A DNA stretch of 17,251 nt from Thiotrichaceae bacterium (GCA_024762625.1 JANTHA010000009.1:1-17251); one strand, 5' to 3'. Counted from the first letter of the stretch, positions 1 through 8,455 are shown. Notes: generated by a model from the letters alone, not told the origin. Numbers and translations are program-made.

Positions 1-9
1 GTATACCGT

Positions 10-34
10 GGAATTTAGGATAATCCTAAATTCC
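10..34. repeat. 25-bp perfect palindrome
   Basis: GGAATTTAGGAT, a single A, then its exact reverse complement: two 12-bp arms around one central base. There is no T-run on either side, so it is not a typical intrinsic terminator. A dimeric-protein operator or the end of a small element is possible. A related TTTAGGAT octamer occurs again at about 254-261, beyond the long hairpin at 121-240. The gene to the left lies outside the window, so its role cannot be assigned. Confidence 0.55.
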
Positions 35-120
35 CCAGTTGAACGCTATGATGAAGAATAAGCTTATGAATTTATCTTATAAATAGTAAATTTTTAATCT
101 CACTCACAGGGTGTAGTCGC

Positions 121-240
121 TTCAGGCTGGATTGCACAACTGTGATGGCGCATGCCTGCGTTGTAACTGCTTGAAAGGGAATAACCATTCCGCGCAGTTA
201 CGCCTTGACCTGCACCACCACAGCCGCACACTCAAGCCTG
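121..240 (-). other. Long imperfect hairpin, possible structured RNA
   Basis: Nested inverted repeats share one centre: CAGGCT 123-128 with AGCCTG 235-240; a 13-position stem 140-152 with 211-223; GTAACTGC 163-170 with GCAGTTAC 194-201; GGAAT 178-182 with ATTCC 187-191, closed by a 4-nt loop. Two mismatches in the 13-bp stem (145/218 and 149/214) are A·C on the plus strand but become U·G and G·U on the minus strand, which favours a minus-strand RNA. On that strand TAAAAT (257-252) could be a -10 placing a start near 245, just ahead of the rod, but the -35 is poor. No terminator is visible at the far end. I do not recognise the family; 6S RNA was considered and its conserved sequence blocks are not evident. 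A transposon-like hairpin element remains possible. Confidence 0.45.
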
Positions 241-290
241 CTCAACTGAGGATTTTAGGATCATTTGTTAGACTGATAAATCCGACGGAC

Positions 291-326
291 AAAAAAATAC
301 CCGCATCAAATGATACGGGTATTTTT
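291..326 (-). terminator. Intrinsic terminator after the symporter operon
   Basis: On the minus strand a stem GATGCGGGTATT.. pairs with AATACCCGTATC around a 4-nt loop and is followed by a run of seven T (297-291). It lies about 65 bp past the stop of the symporter gene. The plus strand also has a T-run (322-326), so it may work in both directions. One stem position is C·A on the plus strand but G·U on the minus strand, which favours minus-strand use. Confidence 0.85.
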
Positions 327-391
327 CTGGGCTTGCGTTTCCACAACCCCGCTGTCATCCTTTTCAGGATGCGCCAGGCTTAATGATTATG

Positions 392-2125
392 TTAATGATT
401 ATGCGCCGCAGCCGAGCCTGCAGGAACGCGCATATTCTCAACCATGTGCTGGATATGATCAGGCGCCGGGCCGGTTATTTTGGATACGATATACGCAACC
501 GCAAAGTTAACCAGTGCGCCAACCGAACCAAAGGCTTTGGGATCAATGCCAAAGAACCAGTTTTTCTCCATGCCCATCATGAACTCGGTGCCTTTGATAA
601 ACATGATGCCGTAGTGCTGGAACACATAGAACAGCGTAACGCCGATGCCGGCCAGCATGCCTGCAACTGCGGCTTTACTGCCGATTTTCTTGGAGAAGAT
701 GCCCATCATTAACGCCGGGAAGATGGAAGAGGCGGCCAGTCCGAACGCCAGAGCCACCGTTCCCGCGGCGAAGGCGGGCGGATTGAGCCCCAGATAACCG
801 GCCAACAGCACCGAAAGCGTCATCACGATGCGACTCGCCATGAGTTCGCCTTTCTCCGATATACTGGGTACGAACACGCCTTTCATCAAATCATGTGAGA
901 TCGACGAAGATATCGCCAGCAATAAGCCCGCCGCAGTGGATAATGCGGCGGCAAGGCCGCCGGCGGCAACCAGTGCGATCACCCAGTTAGGCAGTTTTGC
1001 AATTTCAGGATTCGCCAGCACCATGATGTCGCGGTCGATCTTGACCATTTCATTTTTGGCCTTGTCGGAGGAAATCTGGATTTTACCGTCGCCGTTTTTG
1101 TCTTCGTATTTCAGCAGACCGGTTGTTTCCCAGTTTTTAAACCACTGGGGACGCTCCGCATAGACCAGGTTTTCTCCTGTAGCAGGCTGGATGGTGTTGA
1201 TCAGATTCAAGCGCGCCATGGCGCCAACTGCTGGCGCTACAGTATAAAGCAGGGCGATAAAGAAAAGCGCCCAGCCCGCAGATGAACGCGCGGCCTTAAC
1301 CGAAGGTACGGTGAAGAAACGCATGATAACGTGCGGCAGACCTGCTGTACCGATCATCAGCGACATGGTGTAGGCAAACATATTGAGCGTACTACCCATT
1401 TTGCTGGTGGTGTATTCGTTAAAGCCGAGCTCCTTTACGATCATGTCCAGTTTGTCGAGCAGGTACATATCGCTGCCATCGATCATCTTGCTGCCAAGAC
1501 CGATTTGTGGAATCGGGTTGCCTGTCAGATGCAGCGAAATAAACACTGCAGGAACCGTGTAGGCAAATATCAGTACGACATACTGAGCGATCTGGGTATA
1601 GGTGATGCCTTTCATGCCGCCTAGAACCGCATAAACCCAGACAACAAACATGCCAATATACAGGCCTGTTGCGAAAGGCAGTTCAAGGAAGCGAGAGAAT
1701 GCGACGCCAACGCCTTTCATCTGGCCGATGATGTATGTGATGGAGGCGATAATCAGGCAGGCGACTGCAACAATACGCGCTGTTTGCGAGTAATAGCGAT
1801 CGCCGATAAATTCCGGCACGGTGAATTTTCCGTGTTTGCGAAGATAGGGCGCAAGCAGCATTGCAAGCAATACATAACCCCCTGTCCACCCCATCAGGAA
1901 CACCGAGCCGCCATATCCGGTAAAGGCGATCAGACCCGCCATGGAGATGAATGACGCGGCGCTCATCCAGTCTGCGCCTGTCGCCATACCGTTTAGAACA
2001 GGGTGTACGCCCTTGTTGGCGACATAAAAATCACTGGTTGAACGCGCCCGCGCCCACCAGGCGATAGCAAAGTACAGACCAAAGGTGCCGAATACGAAAA
2101 TATACGTTAATGTTGTTAAGTCCAT
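392..2125 (-). CDS. Sodium:solute symporter, VC_2705-type large subunit (acetate permease-like)
   Basis: A 577-residue inner-membrane carrier of the sodium:solute symporter superfamily, related to acetate permease ActP but of the VC_2705 subfamily, which occurs with a DUF4212 partner. About a dozen hydrophobic segments are visible, starting near residue 7. Family hallmarks are the ANKGVHPVLNGMATGADWMSAASF region (roughly 36-60) and the C-terminal HIQHMVENMRVP tail. The loop at 341-353 reads DKNGDGKIQI, like an EF-hand or dockerin calcium loop, between two membrane segments. The start follows TAGGAGCGG, 14 bp after the small-subunit gene, so the two are co-transcribed. A strong terminator follows. 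The substrate is inferred as acetate or another short carboxylate from the adjoining glyoxylate-shunt genes; sequence alone does not fix it. The symbol actP is withheld because this is a sister subfamily. Confidence 0.9.
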   Translation of the reverse strand: MDLTTLTYIFVFGTFGLYFAIAWWARARSTSDFYVANKGVHPVLNGMATGADWMSAASFISMAGLIAFTGYGGSVFLMGWTGGYVLLAMLLAPYLRKHGKFTVPEFIGDRYYSQTARIVAVACLIIASITYIIGQMKGVGVAFSRFLELPFATGLYIGMFVVWVYAVLGGMKGITYTQIAQYVVLIFAYTVPAVFISLHLTGNPIPQIGLGSKMIDGSDMYLLDKLDMIVKELGFNEYTTSKMGSTLNMFAYTMSLMIGTAGLPHVIMRFFTVPSVKAARSSAGWALFFIALLYTVAPAVGAMARLNLINTIQPATGENLVYAERPQWFKNWETTGLLKYEDKNGDGKIQISSDKAKNEMVKIDRDIMVLANPEIAKLPNWVIALVAAGGLAAALSTAAGLLLAISSSISHDLMKGVFVPSISEKGELMASRIVMTLSVLLAGYLGLNPPAFAAGTVALAFGLAASSIFPALMMGIFSKKIGSKAAVAGMLAGIGVTLFYVFQHYGIMFIKGTEFMMGMEKNWFFGIDPKAFGSVGALVNFAVAYIVSKITGPAPDHIQHMVENMRVPAGSAAAHNH

Positions 2126-2139
2126 TTTATGAGCCGCTC

Positions 2140-2397
2140 CTAGTGTTGGTCTTCGTGAACGCCGTATTTACGGTCGATCCGGTTCATCATGAAGGCGTAG
2201 AAAAAGATCAGCACCAGAAAGACATAGATGGAGCCTTGCTGGGCAAACCAGAAGCCTAGTTTATAACCACCGATGCGAATGGCGTTGAGTTGATCGACCA
2301 TTAAAATGCCGAAAACGAAAGAAACCAGAAACCAGATGGCTAAACAAAACGCCATGAGTTTAAGGTTAGCGCTCCAATAAGCGTTTTTTTGACTCAT
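2140..2397 (-). CDS. DUF4212 small subunit of solute:sodium symporter
   Basis: An 85-residue membrane protein with two hydrophobic segments (about residues 11-33 and 48-70) and the ending MNRIDRKYGVHEDQH. It matches the DUF4212 family, the putative small subunit that precedes VC_2705-type symporters. It is first in a two-gene operon, 14 bp ahead of the large subunit. The ATG is preceded by AAGGAGAA at good spacing. The upstream 182-bp spacer carries a cluster of TTGTA/TACAA half-sites that may control the operon. The family and pairing are well supported; its mechanical role in transport is not established by anything seen here. Confidence 0.92.
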   Translation of the reverse strand: MSQKNAYWSANLKLMAFCLAIWFLVSFVFGILMVDQLNAIRIGGYKLGFWFAQQGSIYVFLVLIFFYAFMMNRIDRKYGVHEDQH

Positions 2398-2534
2398 AGT
2401 TCTTCTCCTTGTGGTAAATAAATCTTCGCATGCATCCCTATCATTCTGCAGATGATAATAATGTACGCAGTTTAATGCGCCGTTTTATGCACTGTTTTTG
2501 TGCGAAGTGATAGGAGTCTAGCAGAAAAAAAGTG

Positions 2535-2570
2535 TTGTATCTGTACAAATGCTAATACAATTTGTTTGTA
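2535..2570. promoter_or_regulatory. Cluster of four TTGTA/TACAA half-sites
   Basis: Within 36 bp there are TTGTA (2535-2539), TACAA (2544-2548), TACAA (2556-2560) and TTGTA (2566-2570). These form two inverted pairs, spaced 4 and 5 bp, of opposite polarity. The site lies between the isocitrate lyase stop codon and the symporter operon, about 140-175 bp upstream of the latter's start. Such half-sites resemble those of FadR-type GntR regulators, though the spacing is not classical. An alternative is a weak terminator for isocitrate lyase: on the minus strand TTGTA-CAGA-TACAA is followed three bases later by seven T. No convincing -35/-10 pair was found for the symporter operon. Confidence 0.4.
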
Positions 2571-2579
2571 TGCTTACAG

Positions 2580-3902
2580 TTAAAACTGTTCTTCCTCGGT
2601 TGAACCCGTCAGCGCCGTGACCGAAGACTCGCCGCCCTGGATTACGGTGGTTACGTCATCGAAATAACCTGCGCCAACTTCTTGCTGATGCGAGACAAAG
2701 GTATAGCCCTTCTCGGCGGCTGCGAATTCAGGCTCCTGGACTTTTTCGACATAGTGTTTCATACCTTCGCCGCGGGCATAATCGTAAGCCAGATCAAACA
2801 TGTTGTACCACATGCTGTGAATCCCAGCGAGCGTGATGAACTGGTATTTGTAACCCATCGCGGCGATCTTGTCCTGGAATTCGGCGATTTCCGTGTCGCT
2901 CAGATTCTTTTTCCAGTTAAACGATGGCGAACAGTTATAAGCCAGTATCTGTCCAGGGTTTTCGGCGATCACCGCTTCGGCGAATTCGCGCGCAAAACCC
3001 AGGTCGGGTTTGCCGGTTTCGCACCACACCAGATCGGCGTAGGGCGCATAGGCGACGCCGCGCGAAATGGCTTGTTCCAGGCCGTTTTTGACGCGGTAAA
3101 AACCCTCGGCGGTGCGCTCGCCCGTGATAAAGGGCGCGTCATAGGGGTCGGCGTCGGATGTTAGCAGGTTGGCGGCTTCGGCGTCGGTGCGCGCCAGCAG
3201 TACGGTGGGTGTGTCCATCACATCGGCGGCGAGGCGCGCCGCCTGTAGTTTTTGTATCGCTTCCTGGGTAGGCACCAGCACCTTGCCGCCCATGTGACCG
3301 CATTTTTTTACAGCGGCGAGTTGATCCTCATAATGGACACCGGCCGCGCCCGCCACAATCATGTTTTTCATCAGCTCAAAGGCGTTCAGCACGCCGCCAA
3401 AACCGGCTTCGGCGTCGGCTACGATGGGTAGGAAGTAGTCTATCGCATCGGCTTCGTCCAGCTTGCCTTCGCAGAGGCGCGCCCACTGTATTTCATCGGC
3501 GCGCTTAAAGGTATTATTGATGCGGCGCACCATGGTGGGAACCGAATCGTAGGCGTATAGCGACTGGTCAGGGTACATGGTTTCCGAGGTGTTGCCATCT
3601 GCCGCGACCTGCCAGCCGGACAGGTAAATCGCTTCCAGACCAGCCTTGGCCTGTTGCATCGCCTGGCCCGCCGTGATCGCGCCCATGGCGTTCACATAGC
3701 CTTTTTTTGCCGAGCCGTGGATTAACTCCCAGAGTTTTTCGGCGCCGCGCCGCGCCAGGGTGTGTTCGGGCTGTAGCGAACCGCGCAGTCGAACCACGTC
3801 GGCAGCGGAATAGTCTCGTTTGACATCTTCCCAACGCGGGTTTTCATCCCAGTCTTTTTGTAGTCTGGCCACTTGTTCTGTTAGTTGTTGATTGTGTTTC
3901 AT
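2580..3902 (-). CDS. aceA: Isocitrate lyase
   Basis: Cleaves isocitrate to glyoxylate and succinate, the first glyoxylate-shunt step, in the cytoplasm. The 440-residue protein follows E. coli AceA (434 aa) almost end to end. The active-site motif KKCGHMGGK has its catalytic cysteine at residue 201. Conserved [34 protein letters not shown] and the C-terminal [15 protein letters not shown] are also present. I chose the ATG at 3902 because AAAGGAAG lies just ahead of it and the protein then begins MKHNQQ, like AceA. An earlier in-frame ATG at 3926 would add eight residues and overlap the malate synthase stop as ATGA; it is less likely. The gene lies directly downstream of malate synthase G, so the two shunt enzymes are co-transcribed. 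No aceK was seen. Confidence 0.97.
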   Translation of the reverse strand: MKHNQQLTEQVARLQKDWDENPRWEDVKRDYSAADVVRLRGSLQPEHTLARRGAEKLWELIHGSAKKGYVNAMGAITAGQAMQQAKAGLEAIYLSGWQVAADGNTSETMYPDQSLYAYDSVPTMVRRINNTFKRADEIQWARLCEGKLDEADAIDYFLPIVADAEAGFGGVLNAFELMKNMIVAGAAGVHYEDQLAAVKKCGHMGGKVLVPTQEAIQKLQAARLAADVMDTPTVLLARTDAEAANLLTSDADPYDAPFITGERTAEGFYRVKNGLEQAISRGVAYAPYADLVWCETGKPDLGFAREFAEAVIAENPGQILAYNCSPSFNWKKNLSDTEIAEFQDKIAAMGYKYQFITLAGIHSMWYNMFDLAYDYARGEGMKHYVEKVQEPEFAAAEKGYTFVSHQQEVGAGYFDDVTTVIQGGESSVTALTGSTEEEQF

Positions 3903-3922
3903 GAGTTTTCTTCCTTTGCTGG

Positions 3923-6103
3923 TCATTGTTGTTTCTGTTGGCGGCGATACGCGTGCAGTATCGGTTCGGTGTAGCCGCTGGGTTGTTCCGCGCCCTTGAA
4001 AACCAGATCTAGCGCCGCGCGGTAGGCGAGCGATGTATAGTCTGGCGCAAGCGCTTGGTAGAACGGATCGCCCTGGTTTTGTTCATCGACGATCTGCGCC
4101 ATGCGCCGGAAGCTGTCTTCAATCTGCTCCTTGTCACAGACGCCGTGCATGAGCCAGTTGGCAAGCAACTGGCTGGAAATGCGTAAGGTGGCGCGGTCTT
4201 CCATGAGGGCGACATGGTGAATGTCCGGCACCTTTGAGCAGCCCACGCCCTGGTCAATCCAGCGCACCACATAGCCCAGTATGCTTTGTGTGTTTTCGTC
4301 CAGTTCTTCACTGATTTGCTTTGCGCTGAGTCGCCTGTCGCCCAGTAGCGGGATCGTCAGTATCTCATCCAGACTGGCGCGCGCGCGTTTGGCGAGCCTG
4401 TCTTGCACATCGGAAACCCGAACCTGATGATAATGCATGGCGTGCAGGGTGGCGGCGGTCGGGGAGGGTACCCAGGCGGTGTTTGCACCGGCTTTGGGAT
4501 GGGCGATTTTTTGTTGCATCATCTCGGCCACTTCATCCGGCATCGCCCACATGCCCTTGCCGATTTGCGCCTTACCCTTGAGGCCGCAGGCCAGTCCGAT
4601 ATCAACATTCCAGTCTTCATATGCCTTGATCCAGACCTGTTTCTTGATTTCATTCTTGGGCAGAAAGGCGCCCGCCTGCATGCTGGTGTGAATTTCATCA
4701 CCGGTGCGATCAAGAAAGCCGGTGTTGATAAAAATCAGCCGCTCCTGCGCGGCGCGGATGCATTCCTTGAGGTTCACCGTGGTGCGTCGTTCTTCGTCCA
4801 TTATTCCTATTTTCAATGTGTTGGCAGGTAAACCCAATGTGTTTTCGACGGCGGCGAACAGCTTGACGCTAAAGGCGACTTCGTCCGGGCCGTGCATTTT
4901 TGGCTTGACTACATAGATGCTGCGTTTGCTGCTGTTGCGGTAACGTCCCAGGCCCTTTATGTCGTAAAGCGCAATCAGGCTGGCGAACATCGCGTCCAGT
5001 ATGCCTTCGGGAATTTCCGCGCCGGATTCATCCAGCACGGCATCTGTGGTCATCAGATGCCCGACGTGACGAATCATTAACAGGCTGCGTCCCGGCAGGG
5101 TGAGGCTTGATCCTTCAGGCGTGCTGTAAACCCGGTCTGCATTGAGCCGTCGTGTGAGCGTTTTGCCATTTTTGTTAAAACGAGCGCTCAGGTCGCCGCG
5201 CATTAAACCCAGCCAGTTGTGGTACAAAACTGTTTTGTCTTCCGCGTCCACTGCCGTCACCGAGTCTTCACAGTCCTGAATGGTGGTAATGGCGGATTCC
5301 AGCACAATATCCCTGACTCCCGCCGGGTGCAGCTTGCCAATCGGGTGATCAGGGTCAAGTTGAATTTCTATATGTAAATCATTGTTTATAAAGAGCAGCG
5401 TCAGTTGTTTGTTGTTCTCATGAAAGCCGCGGAATTGACTGTTTTCCGTCAGGTTTGCGTTTTCGCCGCTGTTCGTTTTTATTTCCAGTTGATATGTTTT
5501 TTTATTATCATCATGAAGCAGTCGGTAGCGTCGTACATCGCGGTGTGAGACTGAACCGCCGAGTGGAATCGCCTGATCGAGAAAGTCGCTGGCGTAATCT
5601 ATGACCTGTCTGGCGCGTTCGGTGCTGAATGAAGAATCACGTGGTTTTGCGCCGTTTTCAGCGTCTAAAACGTCGCTCCCATAAAGCGCATCGTAAAGGC
5701 TGCCCCAGCGCGCATTGGCTGCGTTCAGTGCAAAGCGCGCATTGTCCAGCGGCACCACCAGTTGCGGGCCGGCGATGCGGGCGATTTCATCATCGACGTT
5801 TTCGGTTGTGATCGTGAAGTCTTCGCCTTCGCTCTGAAGATAGCCAATTTTTCTAAGAAAGTTTTTATAAGTTTCTGAATCAAAAGGGTATGGATGCGTT
5901 TGATGCCACTGGTCAATCAGCGTTTGCAGTTGTTCGCGTTTTTCAAGCAACGTCTTATTTTCAGGCGCGAGCCGACGAATGATGTCGGCAAAATTTCGCC
6001 ATAACGCCTGCTTGTCCAGCCCCACATCTTCCGCAACTTCTTCAAGTAGTTCGTTAAGCGGAGCAGCGATTTGTAAACCCGCGACTTTTACATAGCTTGT
6101 CAT
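3923..6103 (-). CDS. glcB: Malate synthase G
   Basis: Condenses glyoxylate with acetyl-CoA to give malate, completing the glyoxylate shunt. Its 726 residues match the monomeric G isoform (723 in E. coli), not the shorter A isoform. Landmarks are [80 protein letters not shown] and [11 protein letters not shown]; the last carries the family's catalytic aspartate (Asp631 in E. coli). The ATG at 6103 is preceded by AGGACG. It is the first gene of a two-gene unit with isocitrate lyase, 20 bp upstream of the preferred aceA start. This pairing of the G isoform with aceA differs from the aceBAK order of E. coli. TATATT (6141-6136) is a possible -10 without a good -35. Confidence 0.97.
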   Translation of the reverse strand: MTSYVKVAGLQIAAPLNELLEEVAEDVGLDKQALWRNFADIIRRLAPENKTLLEKREQLQTLIDQWHQTHPYPFDSETYKNFLRKIGYLQSEGEDFTITTENVDDEIARIAGPQLVVPLDNARFALNAANARWGSLYDALYGSDVLDAENGAKPRDSSFSTERARQVIDYASDFLDQAIPLGGSVSHRDVRRYRLLHDDNKKTYQLEIKTNSGENANLTENSQFRGFHENNKQLTLLFINNDLHIEIQLDPDHPIGKLHPAGVRDIVLESAITTIQDCEDSVTAVDAEDKTVLYHNWLGLMRGDLSARFNKNGKTLTRRLNADRVYSTPEGSSLTLPGRSLLMIRHVGHLMTTDAVLDESGAEIPEGILDAMFASLIALYDIKGLGRYRNSSKRSIYVVKPKMHGPDEVAFSVKLFAAVENTLGLPANTLKIGIMDEERRTTVNLKECIRAAQERLIFINTGFLDRTGDEIHTSMQAGAFLPKNEIKKQVWIKAYEDWNVDIGLACGLKGKAQIGKGMWAMPDEVAEMMQQKIAHPKAGANTAWVPSPTAATLHAMHYHQVRVSDVQDRLAKRARASLDEILTIPLLGDRRLSAKQISEELDENTQSILGYVVRWIDQGVGCSKVPDIHHVALMEDRATLRISSQLLANWLMHGVCDKEQIEDSFRRMAQIVDEQNQGDPFYQALAPDYTSLAYRAALDLVFKGAEQPSGYTEPILHAYRRQQKQQ

Positions 6104-6317
6104 GGCGTCCTGTTATTTTCAGCTAACCTGAAATGAATATAGACCATAGATCTGGAAAGAGCTGGAAAAATCAGTTTTGTCATTTGATCTATACAGATTT
6201 AGACGGCAACAAACGCGCGTCTGATTAGCAAGGACGGAACAATACTCAGGCATTATCAAAAAGCCATTTGGTCATAACCTGACGGGCTTTGATTATTGGC
6301 TCATTCAGAATTGCTGT
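6104..6317. other. Spacer upstream of glcB
   Basis: It should contain the malate synthase promoter on the minus strand; TATATT at 6141-6136 is the best -10 candidate. An inverted repeat, ATCAAAAAGCC (6255-6265) with GGCTTTGAT (6285-6293), has a two-base bulge and no T-run. On the minus strand the frame that ends the MerR remnant stays open for 23 further codons to a TGA near 6249. I do not recognise that peptide and do not call it a gene. Confidence 0.4.
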
Positions 6318-6452
6318 TTAAGGTTCATACAAGGCGTCAATGATCGGGCAATCCTCAATCGTATAGCCCTGTCCCTTTCATTGCGCCGCCATCTGGTTCA
6401 AAGCCGCTTTCAGATGGCTCAGTGAATGGATGTGATGAGCGCAGTTACATTT
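6318..6452 (-). pseudogene. C-terminal remnant of a MerR-family regulator
   Basis: Read on the minus strand, about 44 codons give HIHSLSHLKAALNQMAAQ, a TGA stop (6380-6378), then KGQGYTIEDCPIIDALYEP and TAA (6320-6318). This is the dimerisation helix and metal-loop end typical of MerR-family metal or redox sensors (pattern L-x2-L-x10-C-x-G then D-C-P-I-x2-A-L). The internal TGA sits where the family normally has Cys, so one base change would restore it. No winged-helix N-terminus is found upstream towards folP. It is a decayed relic, not a working gene. Confidence 0.65.
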
Positions 6453-6477
6453 TGAGAAGAAAAACAAGCGAATTCGT

Positions 6478-6492
6478 GCTTTAATTTAAAGC
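6478..6492. repeat. 15-bp palindrome abutting the folP start codon
   Basis: GCTTTAA, T, TTAAAGC is perfectly self-complementary and ends on the base before the folP ATG. It occupies the place of a ribosome-binding site, and no other Shine-Dalgarno sequence is visible. It could be an operator, an RNA hairpin controlling initiation, or a chance AT-rich palindrome. Confidence 0.45.
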
Positions 6493-7323
6493 ATGGCAAT
6501 GAATCCAGACAAGCAGCCCCCGCTCATCATGGGCATCCTCAACGTCACGCCTGACAGTTTCTCCGACGGCGGCCGGTACAACGCGCCAGACAGGGCGATC
6601 AAGCGCGCATTTGAGATGCGCGATCAGGGCGCCGGGATCATCGACGTGGGCGGCGAATCGACTCGCCCCGGCGCCAAGGAAATTCCAGCCAGCGAACAAA
6701 TCAAACGCGTGATTCCCGTTATCCAGGGGATTCGTGAAAAGGATGAGCAATTGCTGATCAGCGTAGATACGAGTTTGCAGCAGGTTGCAAAAGCCGCGCT
6801 GGAGGCGGGCGCAAACTGGATTAACGATATTTCGGCGGGCGAGGATTCTTCGGATGCGATGCTGACGCTGGTGGCTGAAACAGGAGCGACTATTGTGCTG
6901 ATGCACCGTAAGGGGAAATCTGACCGGATGCAGGATAATCCAGCCTATGGCGATGTTGTTAAAGAAGTTTGCGCCTATCTTCGGGAGCGCGCACAACTGG
7001 CTGTCAAACTGGGTGTTAAAAAGGAAAATATCATCCTCGATCCCGGCATTGGTTTTGGCAAGTTGCGGGAGCATAACCTGTCCTTGCTGGCGGCGTTGCC
7101 GAAGCTTGTGGCGCTGGGTTCCCCCGTATTGCTCGGAACCAGTCGCAAACGTTTTCTCGGAGAGATTACGGGTGAAGATGATCCGCAAAAGCGTGTTGCG
7201 GCAACTTGCGCCACTACCGCGTTGGGCGTTGCAGCGGGCGTCGCAATTTTTCGCGTGCATGACGTGATTGAAAATCGTCAGGCGGCGGATGTGGCATGGC
7301 AGATTGGCAGGGCCAAATTTTGA
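6493..7323 (+). CDS. folP: Dihydropteroate synthase
   Basis: Joins p-aminobenzoate to dihydropterin pyrophosphate in folate synthesis. Both family signatures are clear: IMGILNVTPDSFSDGG (residues 12-27) and IDVGGESTRPGA (about 50-61). Later come DTSLQQVAKAALEAGANWIND, DPGIGFGK, GTSRKRFLG (pterin/sulfa loop) and the terminal RVHDV. Length 276 residues is normal. MHRKGKSDRMQ replaces the more usual MHMQGxPxxMQ loop. It is not beside ftsH and glmM as in many gammaproteobacteria, so it may be a relocated or second copy. No ribosome-binding site is evident: a 15-bp palindrome touches the ATG, and an alternative ATG lies two codons later. The next gene overlaps its end. Confidence 0.93.
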   Translation: MAMNPDKQPPLIMGILNVTPDSFSDGGRYNAPDRAIKRAFEMRDQGAGIIDVGGESTRPGAKEIPASEQIKRVIPVIQGIREKDEQLLISVDTSLQQVAKAALEAGANWINDISAGEDSSDAMLTLVAETGATIVLMHRKGKSDRMQDNPAYGDVVKEVCAYLRERAQLAVKLGVKKENIILDPGIGFGKLREHNLSLLAALPKLVALGSPVLLGTSRKRFLGEITGEDDPQKRVAATCATTALGVAAGVAIFRVHDVIENRQAADVAWQIGRAKF

Positions 7324-7859
7324 AAAATGAATTGCTTGATTTCTGGTTCAGTCCACCGATGAATAAGCACTGGTTTAACGCCACGCCGCAGCTTGACCAG
7401 CAAATTCGTAATAGATTTGAAGCACTCTGGGAAAGCGCGCAGCGTGGTGAAAAGGACCACTGGAAGGATACCGCCGAAGGTTGTTTGGCTCTGTGTATCG
7501 TGCTCGATCAGTTGCCGCTGAATATGTTTCGCGGCTCCGCCAAAGCGTTTTCTACCGAGGCGCAGTCTATTCAAGTCGCGAGATGCGCCATCAACGAAGG
7601 GCTGGATGAACAAATAGCCGCAGAGCGCGTGGCTTTTTTGTATATGCCGCTGATGCACAGTGAAACGCTGCAGGATCAGGATTTGTCTGTGGCGATGTTT
7701 GAGAAGGCCGGCTTAAAAGATAATTTGCGTTTTGCAAAACATCATCGCGAACTGATCCGGGAATTTGGTCGTTTTCCGCATCGCAATGCCATTCTGGGTC
7801 GTGAAAGTACGCAACAGGAAGTGGCCTATTTGAATTCTAAACGCGCTTTTACCGGATAA
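7296..7859 (+). CDS. DUF924 family protein
   Basis: A 187-residue soluble protein of the DUF924 family, which has a TPR-like all-helical fold and no settled function. Visible hallmarks are LLDFWF near the start, DQLPLNMFRGSAKAF (usually DQFPRNxFRG, so the Arg after Pro is Leu here), RVAFLYMPLMHSETLQDQ and FGRFPHRNAILGR. The ATG at 7296 lies 28 bp inside folP with GGCGG upstream. A TTG at 7320, overlapping the folP stop as TTGA, would start closer to the conserved domain and is an alternative. It is probably translated from the folP transcript. Confidence 0.85.
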   Translation: MADWQGQILKNELLDFWFSPPMNKHWFNATPQLDQQIRNRFEALWESAQRGEKDHWKDTAEGCLALCIVLDQLPLNMFRGSAKAFSTEAQSIQVARCAINEGLDEQIAAERVAFLYMPLMHSETLQDQDLSVAMFEKAGLKDNLRFAKHHRELIREFGRFPHRNAILGRESTQQEVAYLNSKRAFTG

Positions 7860-7915
7860 ATTCAAATTGTCGTCTATACTTCAGGTTAAGAAACATATCG
7901 ACTTTAGGTATCTGA

Positions 7916-8455
7916 TTGGACGCAAATAAATCATCAGAAAAAATACAGGGAACCGCAAACCAATCAGGCGAGCATCGGGTTCTGACGCTGTGGCATCGTT
8001 GGGGCAAAACCGCGTTAGGACGCAGGATTTATAGTTTTATCCTGGGCAGAACGGCTCCTTATTCCGGTTCCATTGGCGCACAGGTTCTGGAATTGCACGC
8101 GGGTTTTGCGCGCGTCGCCTTGAAAGACCGGCGCGCAGTGCGTAACCACCTGAACAGTATTCACGCCATAGCGCTGGCGAATCTGGGGGAGCTTGCGAGT
8201 GGACTGGCGATGATTTCAGCTGCGCCTTCATCGGCGCGCGCCATTGTAGTCAAGCTGGAAATCGAGTACATCAAAAAGGCGCGCGGCAGCCTGATTGCAG
8301 AAGGCAGGGCGGCTCCGCCTGAGGTAATCACATCATCCATCACAAGTATCGCCGAGGCTGAAATCAGGGATGCTGAAAACGATGTCGTGGCGCGGATTAA
8401 GGTGCACTGGCGTTTGTCACCCAAAGAAACCCTGATCAGGAAAGGCGATGAATAA
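7916..8455 (+). CDS. DUF4442 hotdog-fold protein, possible acyl-CoA thioesterase
   Basis: A 179-residue protein with a DUF4442/YiiD C-terminal type hotdog domain. The central helix region NHLNSIHAIALANLGELASGLA (about 76-97) and following strands IVVKLEIEYIKKARGSL and EIRDAENDVVARIKVHWRL fit thioesterase-like hotdog proteins. The only supportable start is a TTG at 7916 with AGGT seven bases ahead; no ATG occurs before the domain. It overlaps the next gene by eight bases (ATGAATAA), which suggests translational coupling with the flavoprotein. With FadD next, a role in acyl-CoA handling is likely, but the substrate is unknown. Confidence 0.75.
   Translation: MDANKSSEKIQGTANQSGEHRVLTLWHRWGKTALGRRIYSFILGRTAPYSGSIGAQVLELHAGFARVALKDRRAVRNHLNSIHAIALANLGELASGLAMISAAPSSARAIVVKLEIEYIKKARGSLIAEGRAAPPEVITSSITSIAEAEIRDAENDVVARIKVHWRLSPKETLIRKGDE

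Noticed and set aside
121..240. 6S RNA (ssrS)
   Set aside because: The rod shape is similar, but the length is shorter and the conserved 6S sequence blocks and neighbouring ygfA are not seen.
132..712. Plus-strand frames at 132-383, 310-510 and 383-712
   Set aside because: They cross the hairpin, the terminator or the antisense of the symporter gene, lack ribosome sites and resemble no protein.
3903..3926. Upstream ATG for isocitrate lyase at 3926
   Set aside because: It overlaps the glcB stop as ATGA, but the ATG at 3902 has a better ribosome site and matches the family N-terminus.
6481..7260. 259-codon minus-strand frame opposite folP
   Set aside because: It is antisense to a clear folP gene and resembles no protein.
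6493..7323. Sulfonamide-resistance (sul-type) dihydropteroate synthase
   Set aside because: It has the standard chromosomal signatures IMGILNVTPDSFSDGG and ESTRPGA rather than the altered sul loops.
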